A stretch of DNA of 49,490 nucleotides from positions 1 to 49,490 of the IMG/VR virus record IMGVR_UViG_3300028394_000109; one strand, 5' to 3'. A program made the translations under genes and the position numbers. A model generated the notes under the pieces. That model saw nothing but the letters and a program-made list of their open reading frames with translations, was not told the DNA's origin and did not search any database. The stretch comes from a virus. Shown here piece by piece: positions 25,969-34,169 of this stretch. Every line of letters starts with the position of its first letter. The first letter of the stretch is position 1.

Positions 25969-28023
25969 TTATTGTATTAGCTGTAAGCTTTTGTATAATT
26001 GATTTGATAGAATGTTTGAAATCACACCATTTTCTTTCGACCAGTCATTGTATGAAGATGTATTAAAACTAAGTGTGTTATTTTGATCTGTAAAATTTAT
26101 AACACTATCATATATAGTGCCCTCTGCGCCTGTTATATATTTATAAAAAGTATAATACTCATTGAGTCTTCTACCGCTCGCTGTTGGATCTACTACAAGT
26201 CCCCATCCCCAGGTATTATTATATGCACTTATAACATAAGTTTTAGACATCACTCCAACAGCACTAACGGGTTGATAGGTGTTTAGTCGTTTATATGTGT
26301 TACTATATTTTTCATAAGCAACAATATCCTGTCCTGCAGTAATCTTATCATAAATTGATAGTTCAGCTCCTAAATTAAAGCCATATATATTACTATTAAC
26401 ATATCCATAATTATTAAAGTTCTCTGCATACTGATTTTGTGAACCATAAAGTCTACTTTTGTTTATAGATAGTATATCTATAAGTCTAGTTAACTCAGCT
26501 GGATAGTTATAGTTAGAGGAATTATATCGCTGATAATCAATATTATATTCTTGAAGAATTGATATTAAATTACTAATATTAGCGTAATCTAATACACTAT
26601 TATTAGATATAAAGTTAGTAATCTTTTCATACGTAACTTTACCTAAACTAGATTGATCTGAGGAGATAGTTCCAACAGCATAGTCTAAAAACTTATTGTA
26701 TAGATTATAATTATCATTAAATAAGGGTTGAATAGATATCTCTCTAAATTTCTGACCCATATCTATATCCTCTCCATGTTTCGCAATAGTATAAACTCCG
26801 CCAGATGGATATATGGTAAATGTGCTTGATCTACCTGTTAAGGCACTCCCATTAATAGTAGTTCGCGCTGATAAAAATAAATTAGCTGTAGTCTGGGTTG
26901 TGTTATATTTAAACGTACCTTTTAATACGCCACTTAAATTAAAATTAGATGAATATAAAAACTGAGCCGAAAATATACTCGCACCATTCGTTAGTACAAC
27001 CGTTGTATTAGAGCTATTAAGAGATAGACTATTTTTTATAGTGTAGTTTTCTGTATCTTTTACTTTTATAACAAAACTAATAAGAGAATTACTAAATTTT
27101 ATAGGATTAATATCAAAAGACGTACTTGTATTACCTTCCGCATCTACGCCATTAGAAGTAATAGATAAATGATTGTAATCCAGATTTTTAACTACTTTTG
27201 CAGTTACAGAAGCTGTTGCTGTATTTGTATATGGTAAAAGTTCACTAGGCGAATAACCAAAACAAAGTTTAACAGAACTTAATGGCATATCACTTTTAAA
27301 GTATACTAAAGCATCGCCTGATGTACCGTATAAAAATGAATCTTCATCTGTTTCTAAACAATTTATAATTACTTTACCTGCTAACTTACAATATAATTTT
27401 TCTGACGTTGTCTTAAATGAAGTTATCTCAACAAACTCTGTTAAATTTTTTAACCCTGTCTCTAATGTATAGAATGATGAGTATGGATATAAATGATTAT
27501 AATAAGTATTGTCAATATTAGTATCAAAATAGTTATCTGTAGCACCGTCTGCAAAAGGTATTATATCTAGATTATTTAAAGTATTATATGATTGATAAGA
27601 AGTAGATCTTATAACTTTAACTGGATTAGTAATTTTACCTGCTGTTAATATCAAATTACTACTCGTAGATAATGTTATATTATTTGTAAGATAATTGTAT
27701 ACCGTAACATGCTGAGAAAAGGAATCTATATAAGATTCACCTACTCTATCATATAAATAGCATGTTACTTTATACTCTCCAGGTAGTAAGTAAGCGTGTC
27801 GACCAGTTACAGACTCTGATATTGTACCATCACCATAATCCCACACTATACGCTTACTTGAAAATACATCATCAATACCCTGTAATCTCGGTACAAAGAC
27901 AAACTCTGCAAATGGCAAAGCGTAACTTGATAAGGCTAAATTACCTGTGTAGTTATATGTATAAAAATACGAGTACGTTGTATTTATAATTCCATAATCT
28001 TGATATATAGAGGTACTCGCCAT
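25969..28023 (-). CDS. Baseplate-region virion protein with an N-terminal PKD-like domain
   Basis: 684 residues. Residues about 30-110 form a PKD/Ig-like domain: RIVWDYGDGTISESVTGRHA, then YLLPGEYKVTCYLYD, which has the WDYGDG...H.Y..pG.Y.V signature. The rest is unassigned beta-rich sequence with a helical segment around 480-560. PKD domains in phage tails often mediate subunit contacts or surface adhesion. It follows gp6 directly, so it probably belongs to the wedge or its periphery. Two overlapping TATAAATA boxes precede it. Confidence 0.62.
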   Translation of the reverse strand: MASTSIYQDYGIINTTYSYFYTYNYTGNLALSSYALPFAEFVFVPRLQGIDDVFSSKRIVWDYGDGTISESVTGRHAYLLPGEYKVTCYLYDRVGESYIDSFSQHVTVYNYLTNNITLSTSSNLILTAGKITNPVKVIRSTSYQSYNTLNNLDIIPFADGATDNYFDTNIDNTYYNHLYPYSSFYTLETGLKNLTEFVEITSFKTTSEKLYCKLAGKVIINCLETDEDSFLYGTSGDALVYFKSDMPLSSVKLCFGYSPSELLPYTNTATASVTAKVVKNLDYNHLSITSNGVDAEGNTSTSFDINPIKFSNSLISFVIKVKDTENYTIKNSLSLNSSNTTVVLTNGASIFSAQFLYSSNFNLSGVLKGTFKYNTTQTTANLFLSARTTINGSALTGRSSTFTIYPSGGVYTIAKHGEDIDMGQKFREISIQPLFNDNYNLYNKFLDYAVGTISSDQSSLGKVTYEKITNFISNNSVLDYANISNLISILQEYNIDYQRYNSSNYNYPAELTRLIDILSINKSRLYGSQNQYAENFNNYGYVNSNIYGFNLGAELSIYDKITAGQDIVAYEKYSNTYKRLNTYQPVSAVGVMSKTYVISAYNNTWGWGLVVDPTASGRRLNEYYTFYKYITGAEGTIYDSVINFTDQNNTLSFNTSSYNDWSKENGVISNILSNQLYKSLQLIQ

Positions 28024-28024
28024 T

Positions 28025-28038
28025 TATTTATATTTATA
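28025..28038 (-). promoter_or_regulatory. Double late-type promoter element for the 28023 gene
   Basis: Two overlapping exact TATAAATA boxes on the minus strand (28031-28038 and 28025-28032), ending 7 and 1 nt before the ATG. Confidence 0.65.
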
Positions 28039-28051
28039 GTCGGATGAGGTA

Positions 28052-29872
28052 TTAGCCGTTCTCAATAATTATATTATTAACTATATCAGACACTTTATAA
28101 AAATATGCATATTGAAAGTCTTCTAATTTATAGTCCTTTGATGTTATCATTATATCATTATACTGATATAATGGGTTCCAAACAATAAAACTTAGTAACG
28201 GTGTTTCATAGGTCACACCTGCAACAACACGTCTTGTACCTACTCTTTTTACACCGTAGATATTTAAAATATTGTTTTGTATTTCACTTACATTAACTGT
28301 CGAGCCTAATAATATTTTATTAAAAGCAGATTTAAAAATACCCTGTATATTAGATTTTAAATTAGATACATTAACAACATTATCACGGTCTTTATATATA
28401 ACTAATTTTGTTTCTGCTAATACTTCAGTTAATACAGTTTCACTATTAGATGCAACACCTAAAGCAAATGCTTTAAAAATCGGATCTGCAAATACTATAT
28501 TGTGAGTAATGTCCTTAATATTATTACACTCACTAAGAATTAATTGTTTTTGCGTAGGATTTGTATAGTTTGGAATTTGTTCGTTAATAATTGAATTCTT
28601 AGGTACAGAAAATAAGTTTACATTATTAAATGAAGTCGAATTTGCATATCTTACTTGGTTGAATAGTACTCTACTATCTTCGTTAGGTCTATTGAGACCT
28701 ATATCATAGTAATATTTTAATACTTTATTTGTATAAATATCATTTGATATTGCTTTTACAGATTGAATAAATCCATTAAACTTTTTAGTTATGAAATTCT
28801 CATAGTCTACACTTGTAACTAATCTATTTTGTAGGGAAAATAATTTTGGCGCGTTATTTTTAATTTCTTCCGCCGTTTCAGCGCTAGATACGGCTATAGA
28901 TTCATTTAAGTTATTAGCTGTTATATATGATGTATTTAAAGAGCTTATAAAATTATTATCCGCACTATATATATTTGAACTTATTTCACTAAATGTAGGT
29001 GTATTATAGATGATAAAGTTGCTACCGTTTAAACCATTAGCAGAAACATATCCTATGGTATCATCAGATTTAATATAAAATATTTGAACTTTATCATCAA
29101 CTTGAAGTTGTTTACCATTTAAACCATTACCAAATTTAAATTCATAATTACCATTCTCATTATAACGTTTTTCAAACTTTAAACTTCCAGCTGACTCCAA
29201 GAATAAAGAAGATGTTTCCGTCCATTCCTGCCAAGTGTCCGTATTCCGACTTTTAACAAATATAGTAAAAGTATTATCTGCAATAAATTTATTATCTGTA
29301 TTAGTTTTAATATCAGTATTCCTATTAATTATTTTAATAACTTCAAAAGGTTCTCCAATAGATGTATAAACTGGATGCTCTATAATATTTCCTTGATAAA
29401 GCATACTATTACTAATAGATAATCCTTCATTACTTGCAGTTGTTTTCTCAAATGATATGTCTTTAAGTGTCGTGTAGCTAACACCGTCTTTAGACAAATA
29501 TGAAAACCGCTTAATGCTATATTGACCTGGTCCTAATGAAGATGATCCAGTCAAATCTATATTAACGAGCGAGGTTTGTTTACCGGTGGGCTTATAGCCA
29601 ATATTGGATACTAGTTTATTTATATTTTCATATAATTCTGCTGTTGTAAATGTAGATTCTGATGCAGTTGTATTCAAATAAAATAATAATACATGATACA
29701 TGTACGCTACTATATCTATAAAAGAATTTATATTTGAACCTTCAAAATTTTGATCTCTAAAAACTTCAGATTCATTTAATTTATTTATAATTAAAGCCTT
29801 TAACGTTGTTGCGTCAAAAGTCGCATACGCTTCTTGAGGTAAGTTATACTCAGTAAAATTTTTAACACTCAT
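28052..29872 (-). CDS. 6: Baseplate wedge protein, T4 gp6-like (baseplate J family)
   Basis: 606 residues (T4 gp6 has 660). N-terminal pattern DATTLKALIINKLNESEVFR followed by SNINSFIDIVAYMYHVLLFY and NINKLVSNIGYKPTG is the gp6/baseplate-J opening in which long helices dimerise around the tube. The middle has FEKRYNENGNYEFKFGNGLN, the FGDG-like turn shared by J proteins. It should form the hexameric wedge ring with gp25 and a gp53-like protein. It directly follows the gp25 gene, as expected for these partners. Confidence 0.82.
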   Translation of the reverse strand: MSVKNFTEYNLPQEAYATFDATTLKALIINKLNESEVFRDQNFEGSNINSFIDIVAYMYHVLLFYLNTTASESTFTTAELYENINKLVSNIGYKPTGKQTSLVNIDLTGSSSLGPGQYSIKRFSYLSKDGVSYTTLKDISFEKTTASNEGLSISNSMLYQGNIIEHPVYTSIGEPFEVIKIINRNTDIKTNTDNKFIADNTFTIFVKSRNTDTWQEWTETSSLFLESAGSLKFEKRYNENGNYEFKFGNGLNGKQLQVDDKVQIFYIKSDDTIGYVSANGLNGSNFIIYNTPTFSEISSNIYSADNNFISSLNTSYITANNLNESIAVSSAETAEEIKNNAPKLFSLQNRLVTSVDYENFITKKFNGFIQSVKAISNDIYTNKVLKYYYDIGLNRPNEDSRVLFNQVRYANSTSFNNVNLFSVPKNSIINEQIPNYTNPTQKQLILSECNNIKDITHNIVFADPIFKAFALGVASNSETVLTEVLAETKLVIYKDRDNVVNVSNLKSNIQGIFKSAFNKILLGSTVNVSEIQNNILNIYGVKRVGTRRVVAGVTYETPLLSFIVWNPLYQYNDIMITSKDYKLEDFQYAYFYKVSDIVNNIIIENG

Positions 29873-29874
29873 AA

Positions 29875-30363
29875 TTATTTAAATATATATCCTCCATTAT
29901 TTAAGGCTGTTTTTAAAGATACCCCATAAACGTTTAAGGAGGGTACAGATAGATTTATATCAATATCATATTCCATTTCATCTATTAAAGCTACAACATT
30001 AATATACTCTATTACTACTCTTGGTTCTTGTGCTGGTAAACCAAATAAGATTTTTTGAGCTAAAAAATATGCCTTTACTTCTGATACTGTTTCAAATAAA
30101 TAATCACGTAAATCGAGACCAAAAGTTGGATTTAAAAGCTTTTCACCAGGTGATGTGGTAAGTATATTTTTTAAAGCTGTAATAACTGCATTAACATCAT
30201 ATATTGCTTCTAAATCTTTTACACTACTTGATCGTAGTAGCTCACCTCCTTTTGCACCGTATGATGTTTTTAAGTCAAACCGAATATCTTTATATAAGTA
30301 TCCTGCTTTACGCGCTGTTTCTACTGCTGTTGTTGGTTTAACTATATCTAATCTTATAGCCAT
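29875..30363 (-). CDS. 25: Baseplate wedge protein, GPW/gp25 family
   Basis: 162 residues (T4 gp25 has 132). The family core is clear: DVNAVITALKNILTTSPGEK near 75-95, then LLNPTFGLDLRDYLFE, the conserved GxRxxxFGxxL-type segment. The N-terminal 60 residues are a short extension with RFDLKTSYGAKGGELLRSSS. gp25 joins wedge to sheath and starts sheath contraction; older annotations calling it lysozyme are not supported by the sequence. ATTAAATA lies 7 nt before its ATG. It is the first gene of the minus-strand wedge and appendage block. Confidence 0.88.
   Translation of the reverse strand: MAIRLDIVKPTTAVETARKAGYLYKDIRFDLKTSYGAKGGELLRSSSVKDLEAIYDVNAVITALKNILTTSPGEKLLNPTFGLDLRDYLFETVSEVKAYFLAQKILFGLPAQEPRVVIEYINVVALIDEMEYDIDINLSVPSLNVYGVSLKTALNNGGYIFK
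29876..29883 (-). promoter_or_regulatory. Late-type promoter element for gp6
   Basis: TTTAAATA on the minus strand, ending only 3 nt before the ATG at 29872; weaker because the spacing is short. Confidence 0.4.
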
Positions 30364-30370
30364 TTATAAT

Positions 30371-30378
30371 TATTTAAT
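30371..30378 (-). promoter_or_regulatory. Late-type promoter element for gp25
   Basis: ATTAAATA on the minus strand, ending 7 nt before the ATG at 30363. Confidence 0.5.
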
Positions 30379-30443
30379 AACAACATCAGGCATACTATAT
30401 AAATTAATTGTTAGTTTTAAACGAACTAAGATATAATTAAATT

Positions 30444-30734
30444 ATGAAAATTCCGGTTACCTATATTGAAAAGAAAGATATTACTGTTGAAGTCACTCCT
30501 ATCTCACTTGTAAAGTATCTTGATGAGTATATAACTAACTCATTTAATATGACTATTGGAGCATTTATAACGAATGTTAATTCTATTCCTTGTTGGGTAA
30601 GAGGTGTCTATAGTTCGCATGGTCATGATGAATTTGTTCAAACTGCAACAGCAGAAGAAATTAAAATTATGGAAGCTCTAAATATCGTTAGAAGCTATGT
30701 ACGGAGTAAGCGTATATTACCAGTTAGCGCATGA
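30444..30734 (+). CDS. Hypothetical small protein
   Basis: 96 residues, not recognised. It has strand-rich start KIPVTYIEKKDITVEVTPIS, a central CWVRGVYSSHGHDEFVQT and a helical end. No late-type element precedes the ATG, unlike its neighbours, so it may be an early or middle gene. Its 3' end overlaps the convergent gene by 18 bases. Confidence 0.55.
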   Translation: MKIPVTYIEKKDITVEVTPISLVKYLDEYITNSFNMTIGAFITNVNSIPCWVRGVYSSHGHDEFVQTATAEEIKIMEALNIVRSYVRSKRILPVSA

Positions 30735-30989
30735 TAATGCTTTAGCAGTACCTGGTTTAGCAGAAGAACACTTATGTCTAGCCCTGAAAGCCTTGCGCTT
30801 TTTAGGGTTAGATTTTTTTATTCTTAAATTTGGGTCACCGTAATGTACACGTTTAAGCTTACCGTCTACTCTAACACATCTCATATATTTTTTATCAGAT
30901 CTAGTAGATGATTGTTGCTTTGTAACTTTTGTACAGCGCGATCCTGCTTTTTCTAGTAAAATCTCTGCTACTAGTTTATTAAATTCCAT
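30717..30989 (-). CDS. Small basic Cys/His protein, conserved-looking phage domain
   Basis: 90 residues, very rich in Lys and Arg. The C-terminal half has a compact pattern: VHYGDPNLRIKKSNPKKRKA, then FRARHKCSSAKPG, ending CANW. I recall this GDPxxxIKKxxPxRRxxFRARHxC pattern from small proteins of other large myophages but cannot assign a function; the basic charge and Cys/His suggest nucleic acid or metal binding. AATAAATA ends exactly 5 nt before the ATG, so it is probably late. Divergent from the gene at 31022. Confidence 0.65.
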   Translation of the reverse strand: MEFNKLVAEILLEKAGSRCTKVTKQQSSTRSDKKYMRCVRVDGKLKRVHYGDPNLRIKKSNPKKRKAFRARHKCSSAKPGTAKALSCANW

Positions 30990-30994
30990 ATAAT

Positions 30995-31002
30995 TATTTA
31001 TT
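30995..31002 (-). promoter_or_regulatory. Late-type promoter element for the 30989 gene
   Basis: AATAAATA on the minus strand, spacer ATTAT (5 nt), then ATG; divergent from the element at 31009-31016, in a 32-bp gap. Confidence 0.6.
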
Positions 31003-31008
31003 ATATGG

Positions 31009-31016
31009 CATAAATA
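31009..31016 (+). promoter_or_regulatory. Late-type promoter element for the 31022 gene
   Basis: CATAAATA, spacer AAGTT (5 nt), then ATG at 31022. Confidence 0.6.
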
Positions 31017-31021
31017 AAGTT

Positions 31022-31606
31022 ATGGGGAAAAAATATTTAACTTTAGTTGAGACGTACTTATCTAGATTTGAGAGAGGAGGGTTTCTTGTTGGTGATGTGT
31101 TTAAGTTTAACGATAACTTTAAGTCATCTGAAGGTTATAAAAAGCTTGGCTATAATAGTCAAGAGCTTATAGATCAAATGATAGAAACTGGTCTACATGT
31201 CAGAGTGGTCGGAATAAAAGACACCACTTCTCCTAGATTTCCCGGCAATCCTCAAACCTCCTCTGCTGATGTATCTTTAACACTCGCTGTTGATAATGGT
31301 GGAGGCCGTTATTCTCATTACGTTAATATTTCTCCAGAGTTAGGTACTCCTGTTTCTTACTACCCTAATTTACCTCCCATTCCTGACGCTATGCGGCGCC
31401 CTAATGATGTTAATGTTAAACCTAAAGAACTTGAAAAGCAAGACCATATCTCAAATAAAACAGATAAAGGTAATGGTAAACTTAGTGATACAAATATTAG
31501 TCTCGCTATGTCTAACACAGACATTAAATCTAGTTCAACTTCTGCAGATCCGGCTGTAAGTGCAAATAACCACGAATACTTAAAAGGTTTACAAGATTAT
31601 AAATAA
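31022..31606 (+). CDS. Hypothetical, probably virion-related protein
   Basis: 194 residues. The N-terminal 110 residues look folded: KYLTLVETYLSRFERGGFLV, then GDVFKFNDNFKSSEGY, and a strand pair ending YSHYVNISPELG. The last 80 residues are polar and low-complexity (Ser, Asn, Lys, Asp) and probably disordered. Function unknown. Late-type promoter element 5 nt upstream. Its stop codon lies inside the promoter element of the next gene. Confidence 0.6.
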   Translation: MGKKYLTLVETYLSRFERGGFLVGDVFKFNDNFKSSEGYKKLGYNSQELIDQMIETGLHVRVVGIKDTTSPRFPGNPQTSSADVSLTLAVDNGGGRYSHYVNISPELGTPVSYYPNLPPIPDAMRRPNDVNVKPKELEKQDHISNKTDKGNGKLSDTNISLAMSNTDIKSSSTSADPAVSANNHEYLKGLQDYK

Positions 31607-31609
31607 ATA
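31602..31609 (+). promoter_or_regulatory. Late-type promoter element for the 31615 gene
   Basis: AATAAATA, spacer ATAAT (5 nt), then ATG; an overlapping exact TATAAATA is at 31598-31605. The TAA at 31604-31606 is the stop codon of the preceding gene. Confidence 0.65.
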
Positions 31610-31614
31610 ATAAT

Positions 31615-32070
31615 ATGATTAATCATAAACTAGATGAACAAAAATTAATAGGAGCTTACGATCAAATCCTTGAAGAGGGATTGTTCGATAGATTAAAAGC
31701 AAGAGGATCTCAAGCCATGGGTGCCGTACAAGGTGCCGGACAACAACTTAAAGGTAAATTAAAACAAAAAGCAGGTAGTGCAATTACTGGTGCTGCTACT
31801 GGCGTCGCACGAGGTCTTGGCATTGACCCTACTGCAGCAACAGGACCTGGTACATTAGCAGCAAAAGGTGCTGAGATGTCAGCCGCAGGACAAGAAGATA
31901 TTGCTCAAGGAGCAACAAAAGGTAACGACGCAAAATATGAATCTTATATTAAGAATTCAGCTAAAACGATTGTTAATGATTTAAAAAAACTTGGTATGCC
32001 AGTATATGATGAATTCGAGTTAGAAACAGCTATTATTAATGCTGTACAATCAAATTTAAAACATTCATAG
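31615..32070 (+). CDS. Ala/Gly-rich hypothetical protein, possible virion-internal protein
   Basis: 151 residues. Start INHKLDEQKLIGAYDQILEE, then a long Ala/Gly/Gln/Lys region around 25-110 (AMGAVQGAGQQLKGKLKQKA) and a helical C-terminus (YIKNSAKTIVNDLKKLGMPV). The composition suits an internal head or tail protein; EEG near residue 20 could be a processing site but this is speculative. Late-type promoter element 5 nt upstream, strong terminator 20 bases downstream. Confidence 0.58.
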   Translation: MINHKLDEQKLIGAYDQILEEGLFDRLKARGSQAMGAVQGAGQQLKGKLKQKAGSAITGAATGVARGLGIDPTAATGPGTLAAKGAEMSAAGQEDIAQGATKGNDAKYESYIKNSAKTIVNDLKKLGMPVYDEFELETAIINAVQSNLKHS

Positions 32071-32089
32071 TTAGTATTTTAAATTTTTT

Positions 32090-32122
32090 AAACCTCGTAA
32101 TGATATATCATTACGAGGTTTT
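32090..32122 (+). terminator. Rho-independent terminator after the 31615 gene
   Basis: A perfect inverted repeat 32090-32121 (arms AAACCTCGTAATGATA and its complement) followed by TTTTG. The symmetrical stem could stop transcription on either strand. Confidence 0.85.
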
Positions 32123-32141
32123 GTCTATATTAGTTTCGAAT

Positions 32142-32149
32142 ATTAAATA
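32142..32149 (+). promoter_or_regulatory. Late-type promoter element for the nuclease gene
   Basis: ATTAAATA, ending 6 nt before the ATG at 32156. Confidence 0.5.
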
Positions 32150-32155
32150 ATTATA

Positions 32156-32584
32156 ATGTATCAATATAAATGTACAATCTTAGAGGTAATTGATGGTGAT
32201 ACTGTAAAGGTTGATATTGATGCTGGTTTTAATATATGTATTAAAAATCTTAATATAAGACTCTTAGGTATTGATACTCCTGAGAGTAAAACAACTGATT
32301 TAATAGAAAAAGTCTTTGGTTTAGCTAGTAAATCAGTTGTGCAGCAACTCCTACCTGTCGGTAGCACTCAAATTGTTAAAACAACAATTGATGATAAGTA
32401 TGGTAGGTTATTAGGTGATTTTTTAATAGATGGTAAGTCACTATGTCAGTTATTAGTAACTGATGGATACGCTGTAGAGTATCACGGTCAAAATAAAACT
32501 GATATAGCTAGCTTACATTTATTAAATAGAGAGAGACTAATTAAAGAAAATAAAGTACATCTACCTAGCACAGCTCCAAAGTAA
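32156..32584 (+). CDS. Staphylococcal-nuclease-like (thermonuclease) protein
   Basis: 142 residues, the length of the SNase domain alone. Motifs: CTILEVIDGDTVKVDID (calcium-binding Asp), IRLLGIDTPESK with the catalytic Arg and Glu, and IDDKYGRLLGDFL with the second catalytic Arg. No signal peptide is visible, so it should act inside the cell, perhaps on host nucleic acid. Its promoter element suggests late expression. Its last 20 bases overlap the convergent clamp-loader gene. Confidence 0.83.
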   Translation: MYQYKCTILEVIDGDTVKVDIDAGFNICIKNLNIRLLGIDTPESKTTDLIEKVFGLASKSVVQQLLPVGSTQIVKTTIDDKYGRLLGDFLIDGKSLCQLLVTDGYAVEYHGQNKTDIASLHLLNRERLIKENKVHLPSTAPK

Positions 32585-34169
32585 TAAAACAAGCAAAACA
32601 GTTAATTTCCTTATCAGTTACAAACGAGCTCTTATACAAATGATCTGCAATAATTGATATCATCTTCTTCTTTCTTAGATCGTCAATATTTTGAGCATAG
32701 ATATGCTCTAACAATTCTACAAGAAGATTATCATAATCACTATTAAATCTACTCTCATTTTCAATGAGATATTTACGCAAAGTAATAACGTCTTTATTCG
32801 TAATATGATTATAGATATTTTTTAGCAGCTCACTATCTACATGTATGTTTTCTATACAGAGCTCTTTGTCTACGCAGTTCTTTTGAAGTTCATTGATAGT
32901 CTTCCTAATATCAGGAAAATTGACTTTGACGAGCTCTATGAACTTCTTTTTCTGTTCTTCGCTAACAGTAATATCTTCACTTTTAAGTATAGAATAGCAC
33001 CTACGTACAGCAGCTTCGATTACTGGCTTAATCTCAATCGATTGACATCTTGACTGAAGAGCTGGGATAATTTTATGCTTATAATTACCTGTTAAGATAA
33101 ACCGTGTAGTCTTGGAATATGACTCCATAGTATTACGGAGCGCTGCTTGTGCCGGCCCGGTCAAACCATCACAGTTTCCAGTTAATATCTGACTTTTACC
33201 TACAAAAAAATTGTTTGTCTTATTAACACCGATATCATAAACTACGACAGACTCACTTAATTTTTTTATTGTTTTAATTTTTAGTTGAGCTAGCATAGTT
33301 ACATCATCTGTCTTGGTGATTATATCTGTTATACCTTCATTAATAATATCTTTTAATTTTTTACGCTCTATTTTACCATCTATATGTACATACCATTTAT
33401 GAGTATCAGTACAAATAATTTTTTCACCATTTTCAAACTCTATCTCATATACTTCACGCTCACCTTGACATGCATGATTAAAGGGTCGCCACTCTATAGT
33501 ATCTGTCGCTACATTATATGTTTTTACTAGATGGTTTTTATCATCTAAGTTTTTTATAGGTAATTGCTTTACAACACCATCTGCAAGCACAGTTACGAGT
33601 GTATTTTCTTCTAGACATTCATCCAGAATAACCACCTTAATACCTCCATCAAATGACTTAGTCTGAGCAAAGTTAGTGATATTATGTCTGATTGTATCAA
33701 TACCTGACTCATCTGACGCATTAATATATATATAGTTACACTTCAATATATCATTTACAATAATACGAGCAAGAGAAGTATTGTGATGAATTACATTGTT
33801 AGGTGTTACATATAAATGTGGATCACCAATAGAAATATCATACACGTCGCCATATTTAACAAACTCCTTATTAATAATTTGCTGGTTACCATCTAACGTT
33901 AACACCGTAGTAGCATCTTTAGCTAACACTTGATTATCTTTATCTATGATAATGTGGTTTTCAGAACATTTAAATGATGTTTTATTTTCTAATGTAATGT
34001 CAATAATTTTATTATTACACTTTTTAACATACCCTAAAATTGGTGTGAGTGTACCAGTTGGTGTCTGTACATAGATGTTATTTGTAACATGCTGTACTAC
34101 TTCATATTGTGTATTATCGATTTGTAAATATGCAAATAGGTCTTTGATTTTAATTGATAATTTTTTCAT
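32565..34169 (-). CDS. 44: Clamp loader large subunit (gp44-like), C-terminal gene half: C-intein, extein, mini-intein, extein
   Basis: 534 residues in four parts. Residues 1-130 are the C half of a split intein (block B SENH at 69-72, block F VYDISIGDPHLYVTPN, end VIHHN). Residues 131-184 are extein, beginning TSLARII, which completes a Walker A motif, and ending VVILDE, the first half of Walker B. Residues 185-332 are a second intein. Residues 333-534 are extein, resuming CDGLTGPAQAALRNTMESYS and including FILTGNYKHKIIPALQSRCQ (sensor 1 and SRC motif). Joined to the N part at 35180-35446, the spliced protein has 311 residues, against 319 in T4 gp44. It loads the clamp onto DNA using ATP. 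The gene starts inside the 3' end of the endonuclease gene and has no promoter element of its own. Confidence 0.9.
   Translation of the reverse strand: MKKLSIKIKDLFAYLQIDNTQYEVVQHVTNNIYVQTPTGTLTPILGYVKKCNNKIIDITLENKTSFKCSENHIIIDKDNQVLAKDATTVLTLDGNQQIINKEFVKYGDVYDISIGDPHLYVTPNNVIHHNTSLARIIVNDILKCNYIYINASDESGIDTIRHNITNFAQTKSFDGGIKVVILDECLEENTLVTVLADGVVKQLPIKNLDDKNHLVKTYNVATDTIEWRPFNHACQGEREVYEIEFENGEKIICTDTHKWYVHIDGKIERKKLKDIINEGITDIITKTDDVTMLAQLKIKTIKKLSESVVVYDIGVNKTNNFFVGKSQILTGNCDGLTGPAQAALRNTMESYSKTTRFILTGNYKHKIIPALQSRCQSIEIKPVIEAAVRRCYSILKSEDITVSEEQKKKFIELVKVNFPDIRKTINELQKNCVDKELCIENIHVDSELLKNIYNHITNKDVITLRKYLIENESRFNSDYDNLLVELLEHIYAQNIDDLRKKKMISIIADHLYKSSFVTDKEINCFACFITLELC
33174..33617 (-). 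other. Mini-intein in the Walker B motif of the clamp loader
   Basis: 148 residues from CLEENTLVTVLADG to SQILTGN. Block A starts with Cys1; block B is CTDTHKW; block F is VVVYDIGVNKTNNFFVG; block G ends with Gly-Asn and is followed by Cys+1. There is no room for an endonuclease domain. The penultimate residue is Gly rather than the usual His. It separates VVILDE from CDGLTG, so excision restores the DECD Walker B. Confidence 0.88.
33780..34169 (-). other. C-terminal half of a split intein (130 residues)
   Basis: Starts MKKLSIKIKDLFAYL and carries block B (CSENHIII), block F and block G (NNVIHHN) before Thr+1. It contains every intein block except the first strand region, which is encoded at 35183-35281. 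The long C half with a short N half is the atypical split known from AceL-TerL. Confidence 0.88.

Noticed and set aside
29875-30363. Lysozyme activity for the gp25 protein
   Set aside because: The name in older annotations is misleading; no lysozyme catalytic motif is present, and the sequence is a wedge protein.
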